The notes beneath the pieces were generated by a model that searched no databases, was not told the origin of the DNA, and worked only from the letters and a program-made list of their open reading frames with translations. The position numbers were made by a program, and so were the translations under genes. Positions 1-11,475 of a DNA stretch of 64,000 bases are shown here, one piece after another (within the stretch, counting starts at the first letter, position 1; every line of letters begins with the position of its first letter). Source of the stretch: Cycas panzhihuaensis. Taxonomy: Eukaryota > Cycadophyta. Location of the stretch: assembly GCA_023213395.1 (NCBI GenBank), contig CM041465.1:59961741-60025740 (forward strand). Reading direction: 5' to 3'.

Positions 1-2488
1 AGAGGAAGAAGATACTGAAGAAACAATATTCACAACAGCTTTATCTACCAAGATCACATCTCAAAGCAACTGGTACATAGATTTAAGAGCCTCCAAGCAC
101 ATTACTCCCAAACGTGACTAGTTCCAAAAGATCAATAAGGATGGGACCAAAGCTATAGTTGAGCTTGGAGACAACACTAATCACCCCATTCAAGGAAAAG
201 GAGTTGTGCCAGTAATAGTTGAAGGAGAAATTAAAAAGGTTGGCAATGTTCTATATGTACCAAGCATGAAAAAGAATCTTCTTTCTCTATCTTAAATAAC
301 TAAAAAGAATTTGAAGGTCATCTTTAAAGGCAATGAATGTCACATCAAAAATAAAAACAAAGAAATTATAAGAAGAGGTGTAGAAGAAAATGGGCTTTAT
401 AAATTTGTAACTACTCCTACAACTACAATTCCTCAAGCCCTCTTTATAAATCTCAATAATAAGAGTGAAATATGGCATTTAAGGCGCGGGCATCTCTTTT
501 ATAATTACTTGTCTCAGCTAAAAACACACAATATGGTAGAAGGACTTCCTCCCATTAAAAGATCTCAATCAATGTGCAGAGACTACATGCTAGGAAAGCA
601 ACATCGACAAAAATTTCGTCCAAACTCCTAGCAATCTCAAAATAGGCTTGAACTTATTTACACTGATATCTGTGGCCCTATTACTCCAGTTTTAGTAGGA
701 CGAGCCAAGTACTATTTGACATTTATAGATGATTGCACAAGGAAGATCTAGATCTACTTCCTCAAAAACAAATCTAAAGAATTTCATATCTTCAAGGAAT
801 TCAAAGAACAAGCTGAAAAGGAGAGTGAAAGAAAAATCAAGATTCTAAGGACAGATAATGGAGGTGATTTCACCTCGAATAATTTCTATAAATATTGTAA
901 AGCACATGGGATCAAAAGACACCTCATGACAGCCTAGACACCTCAATCAAATGGGATTGCAGAACCAAAGAATCAAACCATTATAGAAATACCCGGCGCT
1001 CCCCTCAAAGGAAGTAACACTTCAAATATATACTGGGCAGAAGCTGTCAACACAACAACTTATCTTCTGAATAGAAGTCCCACTAAAGCCTTGGAAGGGA
1101 TAGCTCCTAAAGCAGCTTGGACTGGAGAAAAACCAGATATCTCACATCTCAGAGTTTTTGGTTATATAATTTTTGTCCATATTTCTTATGAAAAAAGGAA
1201 GAAATTAGATGATAAAAGTCAAAAATGCATTTTTGTTGGCTACAGTGAAAAATCTAAGGCTTACACATGTATGGATCCCAAATGTAACAAAATATTCATA
1301 AGTAGAGATGTCACCTTTGATGGGTCTCTATCCACTAGTTTAATCCAGGAATCAAAATCCACTCCTCTTTATTTGGTGGATAAAGAAGAAATTATAAAAG
1401 ACTCTTATTTTAAAATTCAAAATACTCAAGTAGGTACTCCAAAAGCCACCTCAAGTGGACAAAGCAATCGAACAGATGGACAACATACTACAACAAGGAG
1501 AGTGCCTAAATGGTACATTAAGACTCTTCAAGACTCGAGAATCCAAAACATTGAAGATTTAGGAAGAGGAAGGACCAAAAGTCAAGTCCAACATTCTCTC
1601 CTATGTAATACTCAACCTATAACCTATGAAAAAGCTAGTACTAATAAAAATAGGGTACAAGCCCTAGACAAAGAAATCAATACAATTGAAAGAAACAATA
1701 CATGAGATTTAGTTCCACCACCACCAGATAAACCTATTATAGGATGTAAACGAGTCTTCAAAACAAAAGAAAAGGCAAATGGAACCATTGAAAAACACAA
1801 AACTCGCCTAGTTGCCCGAGGTTATACCCAAACCAAAGGAATAGACTATGACAAGACATTTGCTCCTGTAGCAAAATTATTATTATTAGAACTGTCCTAG
1901 CTACTTCAACTCAATATGGGTGGAAAGTGTACGATATGGTTCTCAAGGGAACATTCTTGAATGGGAAACTGTCAGAAGAAGTCTAAATGGAATAGTCACC
2001 CAGTTACATAAAAGATGGAGAAGAGCACTTGGTGTGTAAATTAAAAAACGCCTTGTATGGGCTCAAACAAGCAACAAAATCCCCGTACGACAAGATAGAC
2101 CAACATCTAAAATAGTGTAGATTCATCAAATGTGAAACTGATCTAGATTTTTATATACACAAAACAACAAATGGAAAAATGACCATAATTGTTTTGTATA
2201 TAGATGATCTCCTCGTCACTAGTGACAACACTGAAAGAATATCAAAAACAAAACACATTATGAGCACATCCTTTGAGATGACGGATTTGGAGCCACTTCA
2301 CTACTATCTTGGAATTAAGGTAGATCAATAGCAAAACAATTTTTTTCTATCACAAAGCAAATATGCCAAAAGCCGGTTGATTGACTTCAACATGGAAAAT
2401 TATAAGCCAACAGCTACACCAATGAAAACAAGGAGCAAATCTAGTACAGATGATGAAGGGGAACCAGTAGATGAAACCTTATATAGGA
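1..2488 (+). mobile_element. Layer-1 Ty1/copia element, 5' part (protease, integrase, RT), degenerate
   Basis: This is a decayed copia polyprotein that enters the window from the left, so its 5' LTR and gag are outside. Reading one frame through stops shows a protease remnant near 71-118 (WYIDLRASKH, where the catalytic DSG has become DLR). Next come a GAG-pre-integrase region (about 310-630) and an integrase core (about 650-1000) with YTDICGP and LRTDNGG. The third acidic residue is kept in GIAEPKN. The integrase C-terminal part is at 1091-1705. RT starts near 1710 and shows LVARGYTQ and the YIDDLL box near 2200. At least six in-frame stops are present, several explicable as TGG or CAG turned to TAG. 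The frame breaks at DETLYR (2474-2487) where another LTR begins. The missing continuation, LVGNLVYLT, resumes at about 37468. The element is not functional. Confidence 0.93.
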
Positions 2489-2957
2489 TGTTCGACCTTT
2501 ATGTTTAAATGTTAAGTCATGTACTTTATATTGTTTAGTTATGTACTTTATGTAAAGTACTTTACCACTCAATAGGAAAAAGTACATACCCAGATTCTTT
2601 CTAGTAAGCACAATGTTGTAACTTGAGGGTCAATGTACCCCTGATGCACTTTTGCACATGTGAGTGCACATGGGACATGGAGTGCATGTTTGATAAGTGT
2701 CAAACACGCAATCCCCTAAGCTTCCTCCTCCTCTATATGTTGAGACCAATTTCTCATGTAGAGAATGAGTGACAGGTGATGTATTATTATGCTGCTCATT
2801 TGAATACACGCTAATCCTGTTACTTTGGAGTTGGGAACAATTCCTACTCCTCCATTGCGAGTGTTTTCATATGCTTTAGTATTTGCTTACTTGTTGGCTA
2901 GTTCATGTAGTGCTATTGCTTTGATACCAAATGTTGAATGTGGTATATGCTCTAACA
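2489..2957 (+). repeat. Left LTR of layer-2 copia element
   Basis: The sequence starts TGTTCGACCTTTAT and aligns base by base to about 2925 with 36907-37343, which starts TGTTAGACC. It interrupts the RT frame of the layer-1 copia. The 3' boundary is uncertain. A TAACA ending at 2957 would mirror the TGTTA start, but the similarity to the right copy already fades near 2925. No primer-binding site follows directly. Instead a PBS-like string in reverse orientation (GATACCA, 2923-2929) and a 41-bp segment (2931-2972) inverted relative to 37422-37462 are found. No perfect target-site duplication could be read (TAGGA on the left, TACAA on the right). Confidence 0.8.
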
Positions 2958-4184
2958 CGAATGTTGAGTTGTTGTTGGCTGAGATTTGAAGGTGTCTAGA
3001 CCTACTACTGCCCTGACTGCACTTGTTTTGAGTGACAAAGCTCACTCACAAGGTTCGTTCTTGATCTGGTTGTTCATTTTTCTTAGGGTGTTCATGTGCT
3101 CCTCCATTCGCTCAAATAGATCGTACTTCTTCTGCACATCATCAAATCACGTGAAAATCATTAGATATCATTGTCTGCACCTGAGGAACCCTGATCTAGA
3201 AGATCTCAACATTTGGATTCTTCATTCGAAAGTTATCACGATCTACATTATCGTGAAGTCACTTAGTCGTCGCTCGATTTTCATTTCGAAAAAATTTCAT
3301 GTTTTTCACTTTGAAAAAATTACTCTGAGTTATGAAAATTGAAATATTCATAAGAATATTCCCTTTTAATCACTTTCATTTTTCTAAAGTTTTTTTAAAA
3401 AAAAAGAGTTTTTAATGTTATTTCGTCACTTTCTAATCCAAACACCTCGCTTTTTTATTTTTTGAGTTTAATTAACACATAAAAAAAATTGCATGTGTTT
3501 CTTAACTCAAAAATCAATGATTTGACAAGTATTGAGTACTTTTTATGAAAAACCCACATTGTACATGGTTTAAAGACTCCCTGTGTGGTGACATCATTAA
3601 TCCTAATCATTAAAAAAGGATTAAGATCACTTTATTTTAATACAAAAATCACTTTTTTTAGTGCATGTTAGGACTAATTTATAGTCCTAACATCTTCTTG
3701 GTGGCGTGTGATTTGGCGTAAAGTGATTAAATCGTGCATGAAGTGGTCAAGTTTGGCATTTGAAGAAGGAGCATACTCCAAGCACTACAAGCAAGTAACT
3801 ATTTTTCATTTGGCACTTGAAGTTTTTTTTCAAGTATTTAGAACTTTTTTTTAACACTTAAAGTGTTCTTTCAAACATTTAAACAACTTTATTTTCAAAC
3901 TTTTTGCATCAAATTTCAAACAAGCATCATCATCTCAAAAGCATATCATTTTAATCCACTTAAACACTTAAAAAATTGATTAAAATTTATACGGGAGAGG
4001 CCCGAAAAAGGTTCAAACCTTGCCTCTAACTCTCAAGATTTGTGCATTCCTTAAGGAACCAACCGACCATACAATCAATGCACAGAAATAGATATATATT
4101 TGAAGGAAAGGAGAATTGAAAAGGGTGTTATTGGAGTTGTGAACTCCAAGGAAAGCACGATACGACTGTGCAGATCAACCCCAC
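2958..4184 (+). other. Non-coding leader of layer-2 copia, left part
   Basis: This is AT-rich sequence between the left LTR and the insertion point of gypsy A, with no recognisable protein. An open frame at 2986-3342 shows no retroelement motif and is probably chance. The region is assigned to the layer-2 copia leader because the same unit resumes at 14465, after the duplicated CCCAC, and runs into its gag. It contains homopurine and homopyrimidine stretches (about 3385-3410 and 3820-3850) and no clear primer-binding site. Confidence 0.55.
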
Positions 4185-5002
4185 TGTTGACTTATAGATT
4201 CCACACCCTTCGTGGAATCAATGCACTTGTCAAGGTTACACAGCGCTATAGTCTAGTTTTAGGACACTGTCAACATGGTTATACACATACATTCCATATA
4301 TAATTCACAGAATGGTACATGAAGATGTAATTCAATACATACTTCAAAGACATCATCAACATACATCAAGAATGCACCAATTTCCACATAACTCTTCTTT
4401 TATTAATTCAAGTTCATTTACAGTGGGTGGAATCGTTCTGAGCATTCCAAAGAAATCTGATCCTACGTTACATATGCGTACCAGATGGTACTTATCATGC
4501 ACTCATGCTCCAATCGGGTGTCATGCATGCGTCATCTCGCACCTTTGCGTACTCTTGATCTCGGCTCTCACCCTAACTAGGTGAATCATGCGTACCTCCT
4601 TAAGTACTCTGTTGGTACCTTTTGGCTGAAGGGTTATGACTGCCTGTCATAACCGTACCCTTCCAGCCATGCGTACCTCTTCAATTAATGCGTACCTCTT
4701 CACTTAATCTCTTTGGTTAACCTTAATTAATTCTTCCTTTAGTTCCGTACGTCCGTACGTACGTCTGGCATCTTCCCAGGTCTTCACTGGTCCCCTGGAG
4801 TAATGCGTACCGCCGCCGTTTCAGTTGCGTTCCGCTACTGGTACGTTCCTGTCATGCGTACCCGTTCACGCACCGCCATACGCACCTGAATGCTGTTTTT
4901 GCGTTTACGCGTGCGTACCTCCCAGACGGTCCGCACTGCACAACCCAGTTATCGACCTACCTCCGGTCCTCACTGACCATTGAGTCAATTTTGATGCCAA
5001 CA
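4185..5002 (-). repeat. Gypsy A 3' LTR (left copy)
   Basis: This LTR runs from TGTTGACTTATAG to TTGATGCCAACA. It is homologous to the right copy at 13637-14464 and to the LTRs of gypsy A2. The part from about 4480 to 4935 holds about a dozen CGTAC motifs, mostly as TGCGTACC. It differs from the right copy by many short length changes. Because the element is on the minus strand, this is its 3' LTR. Confidence 0.93.
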
Positions 5003-7021
5003 TCTATCCCGGGTCAATAGCTATGGGTTTGAGCATCCTTGCTCAACAAAACTCCAAAAGTCCAAAATTTTCGGGTATCCTCCCCACTGCTTCAAGGCGG
5101 CTCCTCTTTGCCTTGGTTGTCCCAATTTCTTCATTTATTTGTGTCGTGGTAGCAATGATGGCGTCCTTTTCCTTTATCTTCTCTGAAGGGTTGCTATCTA
5201 CGCTTTGTACCGCCTCCATATCCCGAATCATCTGTATAATTGGCCTGCCTTGTCGTGGTGGTGTAGGCGGTGCCGAGGGTTCCCCAACCTCTTACTGCTT
5301 TGGGAAGTCTTCCCAATCTTCCCGTGATGCTTACGCCTCCTCCTCTTTCTCTTCTTGACTCTTCCTCTCCTTTCCTCCTCTTCCCACGCCGATGGACAAC
5401 TTGCTTTGTCTGTGAGGAATAGGTGTACCTGGGGTTTTTTTTAACCAGGTAAGTACTTTCTGCATTTGTTTCTGAATTCTCCTTTTAAGTTCCATACTGG
5501 TAGTCGTGTGCGGGAACTCGCAACCTTGTTTAATGATTGGTTCAGGAGAAATAGTGGTTACGTTAGTTGGACTTCGGACAACGATAAAATAGAATAGCGA
5601 AGCAATGAAGGATGGCGAAAGGGTTGTGTCACGATTTCTTGTAATCACGCCTCATATTTTCTGCTAAAAATTCGGACCAATTCATTCTTTCTCCATCCCG
5701 AATTTGTAAGAGTACCTGCATCATACCTCCACGAATGTAGGTATATTTTCTCTTGACAAAAACTGGAATTAATTACCTTAGCCACCCACCAATTTGATAT
5801 CCATGATGTCGGCTACCGATTCCGCGACATTATCTCGGGTGTTAGGATGGCATAATTTTTCATCCACATTTCCACTCCGACCTCTTGGCTCCCAATGGAA
5901 CTTCACCCTCCTTGGGAAGTCCAAGAATGGTGTGGACTATTTCGCATCCAATTTAGCTTTGCCATTGCTTGCTTTTAGGGTTAACGTGGTTTGGTCCATT
6001 AGCGTGGGTCATAATACATGGGATTGCGTAAAATATAGTCTCATCCATCCCGCCCGCTTGATCTTAAATGCAAATGCCATTGGTAGGGCTTGGAGGTCTG
6101 TTTGACTAGGAATGTATGCCTCTTGGCGCCACCGTACTCATGATGGCGTGGATTTCCAGTAAACAGAAAAACCTAAGCGTCTTAGGTAGAACCGCACATA
6201 CGCATTACCTCAGAGGAACGCTTGCCGCTTTCACCGCTCGTCCTCGTGACGCTGCAGAGCAAACCCTTGCGCGCCGTGGTCCGTTTCCACTGCGTCGCCT
6301 TTGGAATGTTCGCAGTGCGTAATAATTTGTCGCTTATGATTTTGTCTTATACGTGCCCTTGGTACGATATCGCTTAAAAAATCTTTGTCACAGCGCTCGA
6401 CACGTACTTTCTTTGCACGTATAACACACATAGCCCTTTAAGTGTCTTTTACACGTGCAGGTTCGAAACGCGTCGTTGGTGCGTATAATGTATGACTCGA
6501 GTTTACGCCCCGTGCTTATGCGTGCACTGCTCTACGTGCTTTTTCGTGCACGTATAATGTAATTGAGTCACTTAAAATTATTTCTACTATGCCTTTTCAC
6601 GTACTTTTCCTGCACGCATAGTATAATCGGAGCCACTTTTCCACTATGCATTTTATGAATTGCTTGGCACGTATAGTATATTTTCCACTTTTATCAACGT
6701 CCAAGCAGACGTACCGGTAACGCACTGTTTTGGCACGCACCGTAATTCACTTGTATGTCGATGAATTCCCTCGGTTTTTCTTGGATTATCTCTTTGTTGC
6801 TTATATCGTAATTGAGTTATGGTTATTTTTATTTTTCCAATTTTTTTTCAATTTTATATCCATACCGAACGGATCATGGCTCGGTATCAAGGCGTTCGAT
6901 TGCCTCAATATCATGCAATACGCTATGGTACAACCGGTGATCCTACCGGTGACGGCTACTCGATATAGGACTTGAGTCTCGCTACCATTTACCCGTGTTG
7001 GTAGCGAGGTCCGCCAATTTC
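5003..7021 (-). other. Gypsy A region between integrase and 3' LTR
   Basis: About 2 kb lies between the integrase end and the 3' LTR. No known domain was recognised. The first part on the minus strand (about 6800-7020) matches the post-integrase region of gypsy A2 (about 17100-17240), so it is native to the family. From about 6340 to 6690 there are loosely repeated strings of the type CACGTATA(A)TGTA. A minus-strand open frame at 5331-5648 has lysine/glutamate-rich ends and no recognisable family. The stretch next to the LTR (5003-5060) matches gypsy A2 at 16835-16880. Confidence 0.55.
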
Positions 7022-8060
7022 TCAAGCCGACCGAACCATTTTGAAAATTTTTACTGCGATGTATGGTCCTAACCATCGCATCTTGAGTTTACCGGGGTGT
7101 GTTTTGAATTTGTCGTCAGATAGCAATACGTGATCACCCTCATGGAATTGTGGTTTCCGCAGATAGCGGTCATGCCACGCCTTTTGTCGTCTTTTTCTAT
7201 ATGTCGCACCCAATTCGCTAGATGTTGCCTTTCTTCCAACCGTATTAAATCTTCCTCGTTGTTCCGTGGATCGGCGGTCGTCAGTCGGCATTGTATTGCC
7301 ACCGCAAGCCGGGTATCTCGAACTCGCTTGAAGAATGTCTTCGTGCCATACACCGCTTGAAATGGTGTTTGCCCCACCGATCGCTTATACGTCCGCATTT
7401 AAAAGCCCATAGTACGGAAGGTAACTTCTGCCCAACTGATCCGCCGATGTCGCATATCTTCCGTAAGCTTCTCGATTATCTTGTTGGAGCTTTCCGCTTG
7501 ACCGCTTGGCTCGGGATAGTATGGGGTTGATTTCGATGGGCGATCATGAAGGCGGTCGTCAATGCTTCCATGGTTTGGTTGAGGAAATGGGCACCTTGGT
7601 CACCACAATCTCCAAGGGGCATCCAAATCTCGTGATTATCACCGCATGTAAATCTTCGTGCTTTCTCGCATCGGCTTTCTTCAATGCACGTGCTTCTACC
7701 CACTTTGTCGTAGTCGGTGGCTACTAGAATATATCGAGCATTTGATCGTCAGGTCACCGGTTTGATTGGCCCCACAAAGTCGAGTCCCCACTTTTCAAAT
7801 GGTGCCAAGGGTAGTATAGGATGCAACGGTGGAAATCGCTTGCTAGGCTTCCCCACTCGTTGGCGTGGTCGCATGCTTGAACCCATTTCTTCACATCGTC
7901 GAACATTGATGGCCACGAATCCCGACATCAAGATTTTCCGCCATGTGGCCAATTTCCCCATATGGCCACCCGCCACGCCTTCATGTGCTGCGACATAATC
8001 GATTTGTCTCATGTCACGAACACAACGCCGCAATATGTCATCTGGTCCCAATTTATACAA
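7022..8060 (-). pseudogene. Gypsy A integrase, degenerate
   Basis: This was the DDE integrase that inserts cDNA into host DNA. From N to C it shows the zinc-finger side (AAHEGVAGGHMGK, then CQRVGKP decayed to RQRVGKP), the first core aspartate in LDFVGPI, the second aspartate region as GDQGAHFLN, and a C-terminal GPY motif in LKMRWLGPY. The glutamate region around 7480-7600 is scrambled by indels, and the stretch is split over several frames. The HHCC finger has lost cysteines. It follows RNase H directly, as in Ty3/gypsy elements. It is non-functional as written, although some indels could be sequencing errors. Confidence 0.85.
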
Positions 8061-8067
8061 TTCTCCA

Positions 8068-9360
8068 CTAATAAGCTAGTACGGCCTCCGCTTTTCTAAT
8101 GAAATTCCTTCTTCCCTTGCACCGTCTAATTGTCTTTGGGACTTTCTGGCTAGGTATTCGGTATACCCTCATACTACCATCTGGAACCGCATCAACTTGA
8201 ATAGAGCTGCGTCGGAAAGTCATCTGGTACCCCGTAGCTCTCTCTCCATTTTTGATTCTTGATAGTTGATCAGGGATAATGTGCGCCTTACCCGGTTTCA
8301 CAATGATTACGAACGAAAATTCTGAACAAAGATTAACCATCTCACGATTCTTCCTCGCATAATAGGTTTGTTCACCGAGATACATCAAAGCTTGATGGTC
8401 GACAAAAAAGAAATGGATTAGATAATAAATAGTGTCGAAATTTACGTAGTGCATAAACCATGCCGAGTGCTTCTCTCTGTTGTTGTATAATTTTGCTCGC
8501 TCTTGTAAGTTTTCGTTGGCAAAATATATTGGATGATCCATTTTATCATCATCGGGTTGGGCCAATACGCATCCAATAGCGTGACAGACGCGTCCACATG
8601 CACATGGAAGGTTCTCTTCCAATCCGGAATCGTAGTATCGGTCCGCTACTATGGCCTCGCTTGTTTGAATGCTCGTTGTCGATCTTTAGTCCATATCCAT
8701 TCAATATTCTTTTTCAATAATTCTTCCGGGTCCGGATATATACGCATATCCTCGATAAATTTTCTATAATATCCGGTTAAACCCAAAAACCTTTTAGCCG
8801 CTTCCTCAGATTTGGTGTGGAAAGTGTAAAATGGCGACACTTTCGGATCTGTCAAGAATCCTTCTTGTCGACTATGTGCCCCAAGAGGTTTCAAACGGTA
8901 CCGTAAATGTACACTTTTACGGATTAAGGCAGCTTGTTTTCGCGACAAGTTTGCAACATTTCTCTTAAGTTTTCCATATGGTTCTTCATTAACCCGTACA
9001 ATGTCCAATCGCCTAAAAATACAAAGAACTTTTTCTCCAATGTACTTACGAAGATATTAATCACAATCCGTTGAAATGTTCTTTGGTGCATTCGTAAGAC
9101 CAAATGGCATTACCTTATAGGCACGTACCCCATTCCGCTATTTAATGTTGTTTTGGCTCGATCTTACGGGCAATCCGCACTTGATTGTACCCACTAAATC
9201 CGTCTGTGAATGAATAAATTTCATTTCCTCCAACTGCTTCTAGAATATCCTCCGTGAATGGCAACGGAAATGGATCTTTTTCGTCACTTTGTTTAATTGT
9301 GCGTAATCCACAGACTCGAATTTTCCCATTTTCTTTGGGACTACTACTACTGAGGCTCAC
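8068..9360 (-). pseudogene. Gypsy A reverse transcriptase-RNase H, degenerate
   Basis: RT starts near 9360 with KIRVCGLRTI, DPFPLPFTEDILEAVGG and FTDGFSGYNQVRIA. MPFGL can be read near 9100 after a frame change. The catalytic YxDD box position reads roughly FLGDWT, so one active-site aspartate appears lost. The connection domain follows (FLGLTGYYRKFIEDM, 8649-9008). The RNase H part (8068-8622) contains IGCVLAQP, the HYVNF and DHQALMYL regions, and IIVKPGKAHIIPDQLSR. Several frameshifts separate these blocks. Position and order agree with a gypsy pol. Confidence 0.87.
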
Positions 9361-10840
9361 CCAACACCGTAGTCAATTTCATATATATACCACGCTTCTA
9401 GCATTTTATCCAGCTCGCTTTTACTTTTCTTTATACTTGATTCATACGATATGGTCGTTGTTTCACCGGTTTAGCGTCTTCCACGGATCAATGTGATGCA
9501 TTCCTATTTCAAGGAATACCTTTCAAATCTTTATACGACCACGCAAATACATCACGAATTCTTGAACAATTCTTTGAGCTTTGGCTCTTGTTTGGGAATC
9601 CCAATAATCTCCAATCCGAATGAGTTTAGGATTTTCCGAGTTGCCAACATTAATTTCATTGTTTTCAACTTTGTTTTTCCCACATCTTCCACGTTTTCCG
9701 CTTTTGTGCCTGGAGTATCTTCTATTTCTCTTTCTCCAACGGTGAATTTCAGAACTCTGCAGGATAATTCACAATTTCTTCATTTTCGCTATGTGTGGAA
9801 TCTATTGTTTCATGATCATTGGATCTTTGTTCTAGTTTTATGCTCATTATTCGATATGTTTGAACCGTGTCTATTTCTTGGTTTTCCGAGGTATGCCTAA
9901 AGGTTTTGATAAAAGATTCCTTAGGTTTTCCCAAGTTATCTCTAAGTTTTTCTCCTTCCCAGAACCGCTTTTTGCTACTTTCCTGTGGTGTGGTAGAAGT
10001 AGTTAGACCAATCGCTTAGGTATACTCAAGGATTTCCAGTTCGCTTACACACTGTATGTGTTTTCTAGGGTCCTCCGTCTACATAGAATATTGGAATAGC
10101 TAGTTGGTTCGGATGATCGAATCGTATTCGAAACATCGATTGCAATTCTTGCCAATGGCTAAGGTTACGTTGGTGAGCTAAGTACCAATACCAAGTTGTC
10201 CCTCGAGAGTTAGAATTAAGTCCTGCATACAATTGGTTTTGTCCCAATTTCCCTGTTCTATCCAATAATCAATGCAGTGTGGTAAATGGGTAGTCCCATA
10301 TAACTGGTCCCCATAGAATGGTTTAACGTAAGCTCCAATATAGGTTTGACCGCTAGTGTTTTCGAATGGTAATTTTGTTTCCTAGACAGACTCGCTAGAA
10401 GCACTTACCAATGAATCCTCCTTCCATTTCTCAGTTTTGGCGCCAATGGTTGGAAGAGATTTAAGGTCAAGTGTACTTCTAAGGAAGAAGAGGAGGAATG
10501 TTACTTCCTTCCTCGGGTTGTATAAAAGGGGGTAGGGAATCTACCTCAGACCCACACCAAGTAGGCGGATGTCGGGTTACTACTAACTAGAAAAAAAACT
10601 ATGAAAATTACTAGATAAACTAGGGGTTGGTTGGTCTAGGGTGTTATCGGTTCCAAAGAATCATTAGTCAAGATATAATCAAAAGAATTTAAATTATCAT
10701 CATCAATGTTTACATACATATTTAGATAACAAATTACATCCGAATGAAGAGGAATTTACTTCATAAGCATCCACGGAGCGAATCCACGAACCTCATACCA
10801 TGTTCGTCATCCCAAGAGTTGTATACCTCCTCGAGATCCG
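9361..10840 (-). other. Gypsy A protease-RT interval containing a foreign gag-like fragment
   Basis: The part nearest RT (9361-9935) is probably the normal RT N-terminal linker, since it has a fragmentary match to the pre-RT region of such elements. In contrast, 10065-10265 on the minus strand reads WYWYLAHQRNLSHWQELQ, followed by RIRFDHPNQ. This is typical gypsy gag capsid sequence and differs from the element's own gag at 12562-12960. Next to it lie a palindromic TTGGCGCCAA (10437-10446), which resembles a TGGCGCC primer site, and a TATAAAAG box (10521-10528). The arrangement suggests a truncated foreign retroelement or a chimeric origin. Its limits and orientation were not resolved. Confidence 0.5.
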
Positions 10841-10963
10841 TTGGTTCTTCATGCCGATAATCGCTCGACGTCAGGGTTCTTACGCCATGTGGAAGATATG
10901 TTCTTCCCATTGGAAGAGAATGTTGTCAATCTTGTGGTGCTAGATCCTTCGTCTGGGATTACC

Positions 10964-11203
10964 TCAATTGAATTCCTTCCCAACATTGGTAGCACCACTT
11001 TGTTGTTCTTTGTCGACAAAGTGAAAGTTACCTTTTCCCAGTCGAGGCACTTTGTTCAGCCACAACCACGGCCTTCCTAATAACGCTGGGTAGGGAGTGG
11101 CTCCTTTCTCTGTTTCTACGATCGTGAAGTCGACTCTCACCACTATCCCTGCCACGTTTACTTTTATATCTAACCGCCTACCCGGGTCGTACCAAGAACT
11201 CAT
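10964..11203 (-). pseudogene. Gypsy A aspartic protease region
   Basis: The minus strand reads VDFTIVETEKGATPYPALLGRPWLW, the conserved C-terminal part of the retroelement protease domain (LGRPWL). It matches gypsy A2 at about 17950-18215. The catalytic DSG region should lie just upstream (about 11210-11340) but is broken. The protease normally cuts the gag-pol polyprotein. It lies between gag and RT as expected. Confidence 0.7.
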
Positions 11204-11475
11204 TGGCCAATTTGAGTGAATAAGTTCTCGCCCAATTGCGGACTTCCCAATTTACGCCATGTTACGATGGGTAACACGCCATCACGCCCCTCCATCCACA
11301 ATGACTCGAGGAAATGTTTCTCCCAATACGTACATGGTTACCATTGGATCCATGTCGAGCGATGGTATAACTTGTTTCAAGCTTTTGGTAATTCCTTTTG
11401 CAACACACCTCCTTTAATCCAATCAATCACCGAGATGAGGAATGGTCAATCAGAATCGCTTCACTAAATTCTCCA

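Noticed and set aside
2986-3342. 118-residue plus-strand open frame in the layer-2 copia leader
   Set aside because: No recognisable motif, low-complexity Phe/Ser/Ile-rich composition, and it lies in a leader that is otherwise non-coding. Treated as chance.
5023-6322. Several plus-strand frames of 60-110 residues in the gypsy A tail
   Set aside because: They overlap minus-strand element sequence and A2-homologous DNA with no domain. Likely shadows.
7717-7998. Plus-strand frame opposite gypsy A integrase
   Set aside because: It is the complement of recognisable integrase (CQRVGKP-like and LDFVGPI region), so the minus strand is the real one.
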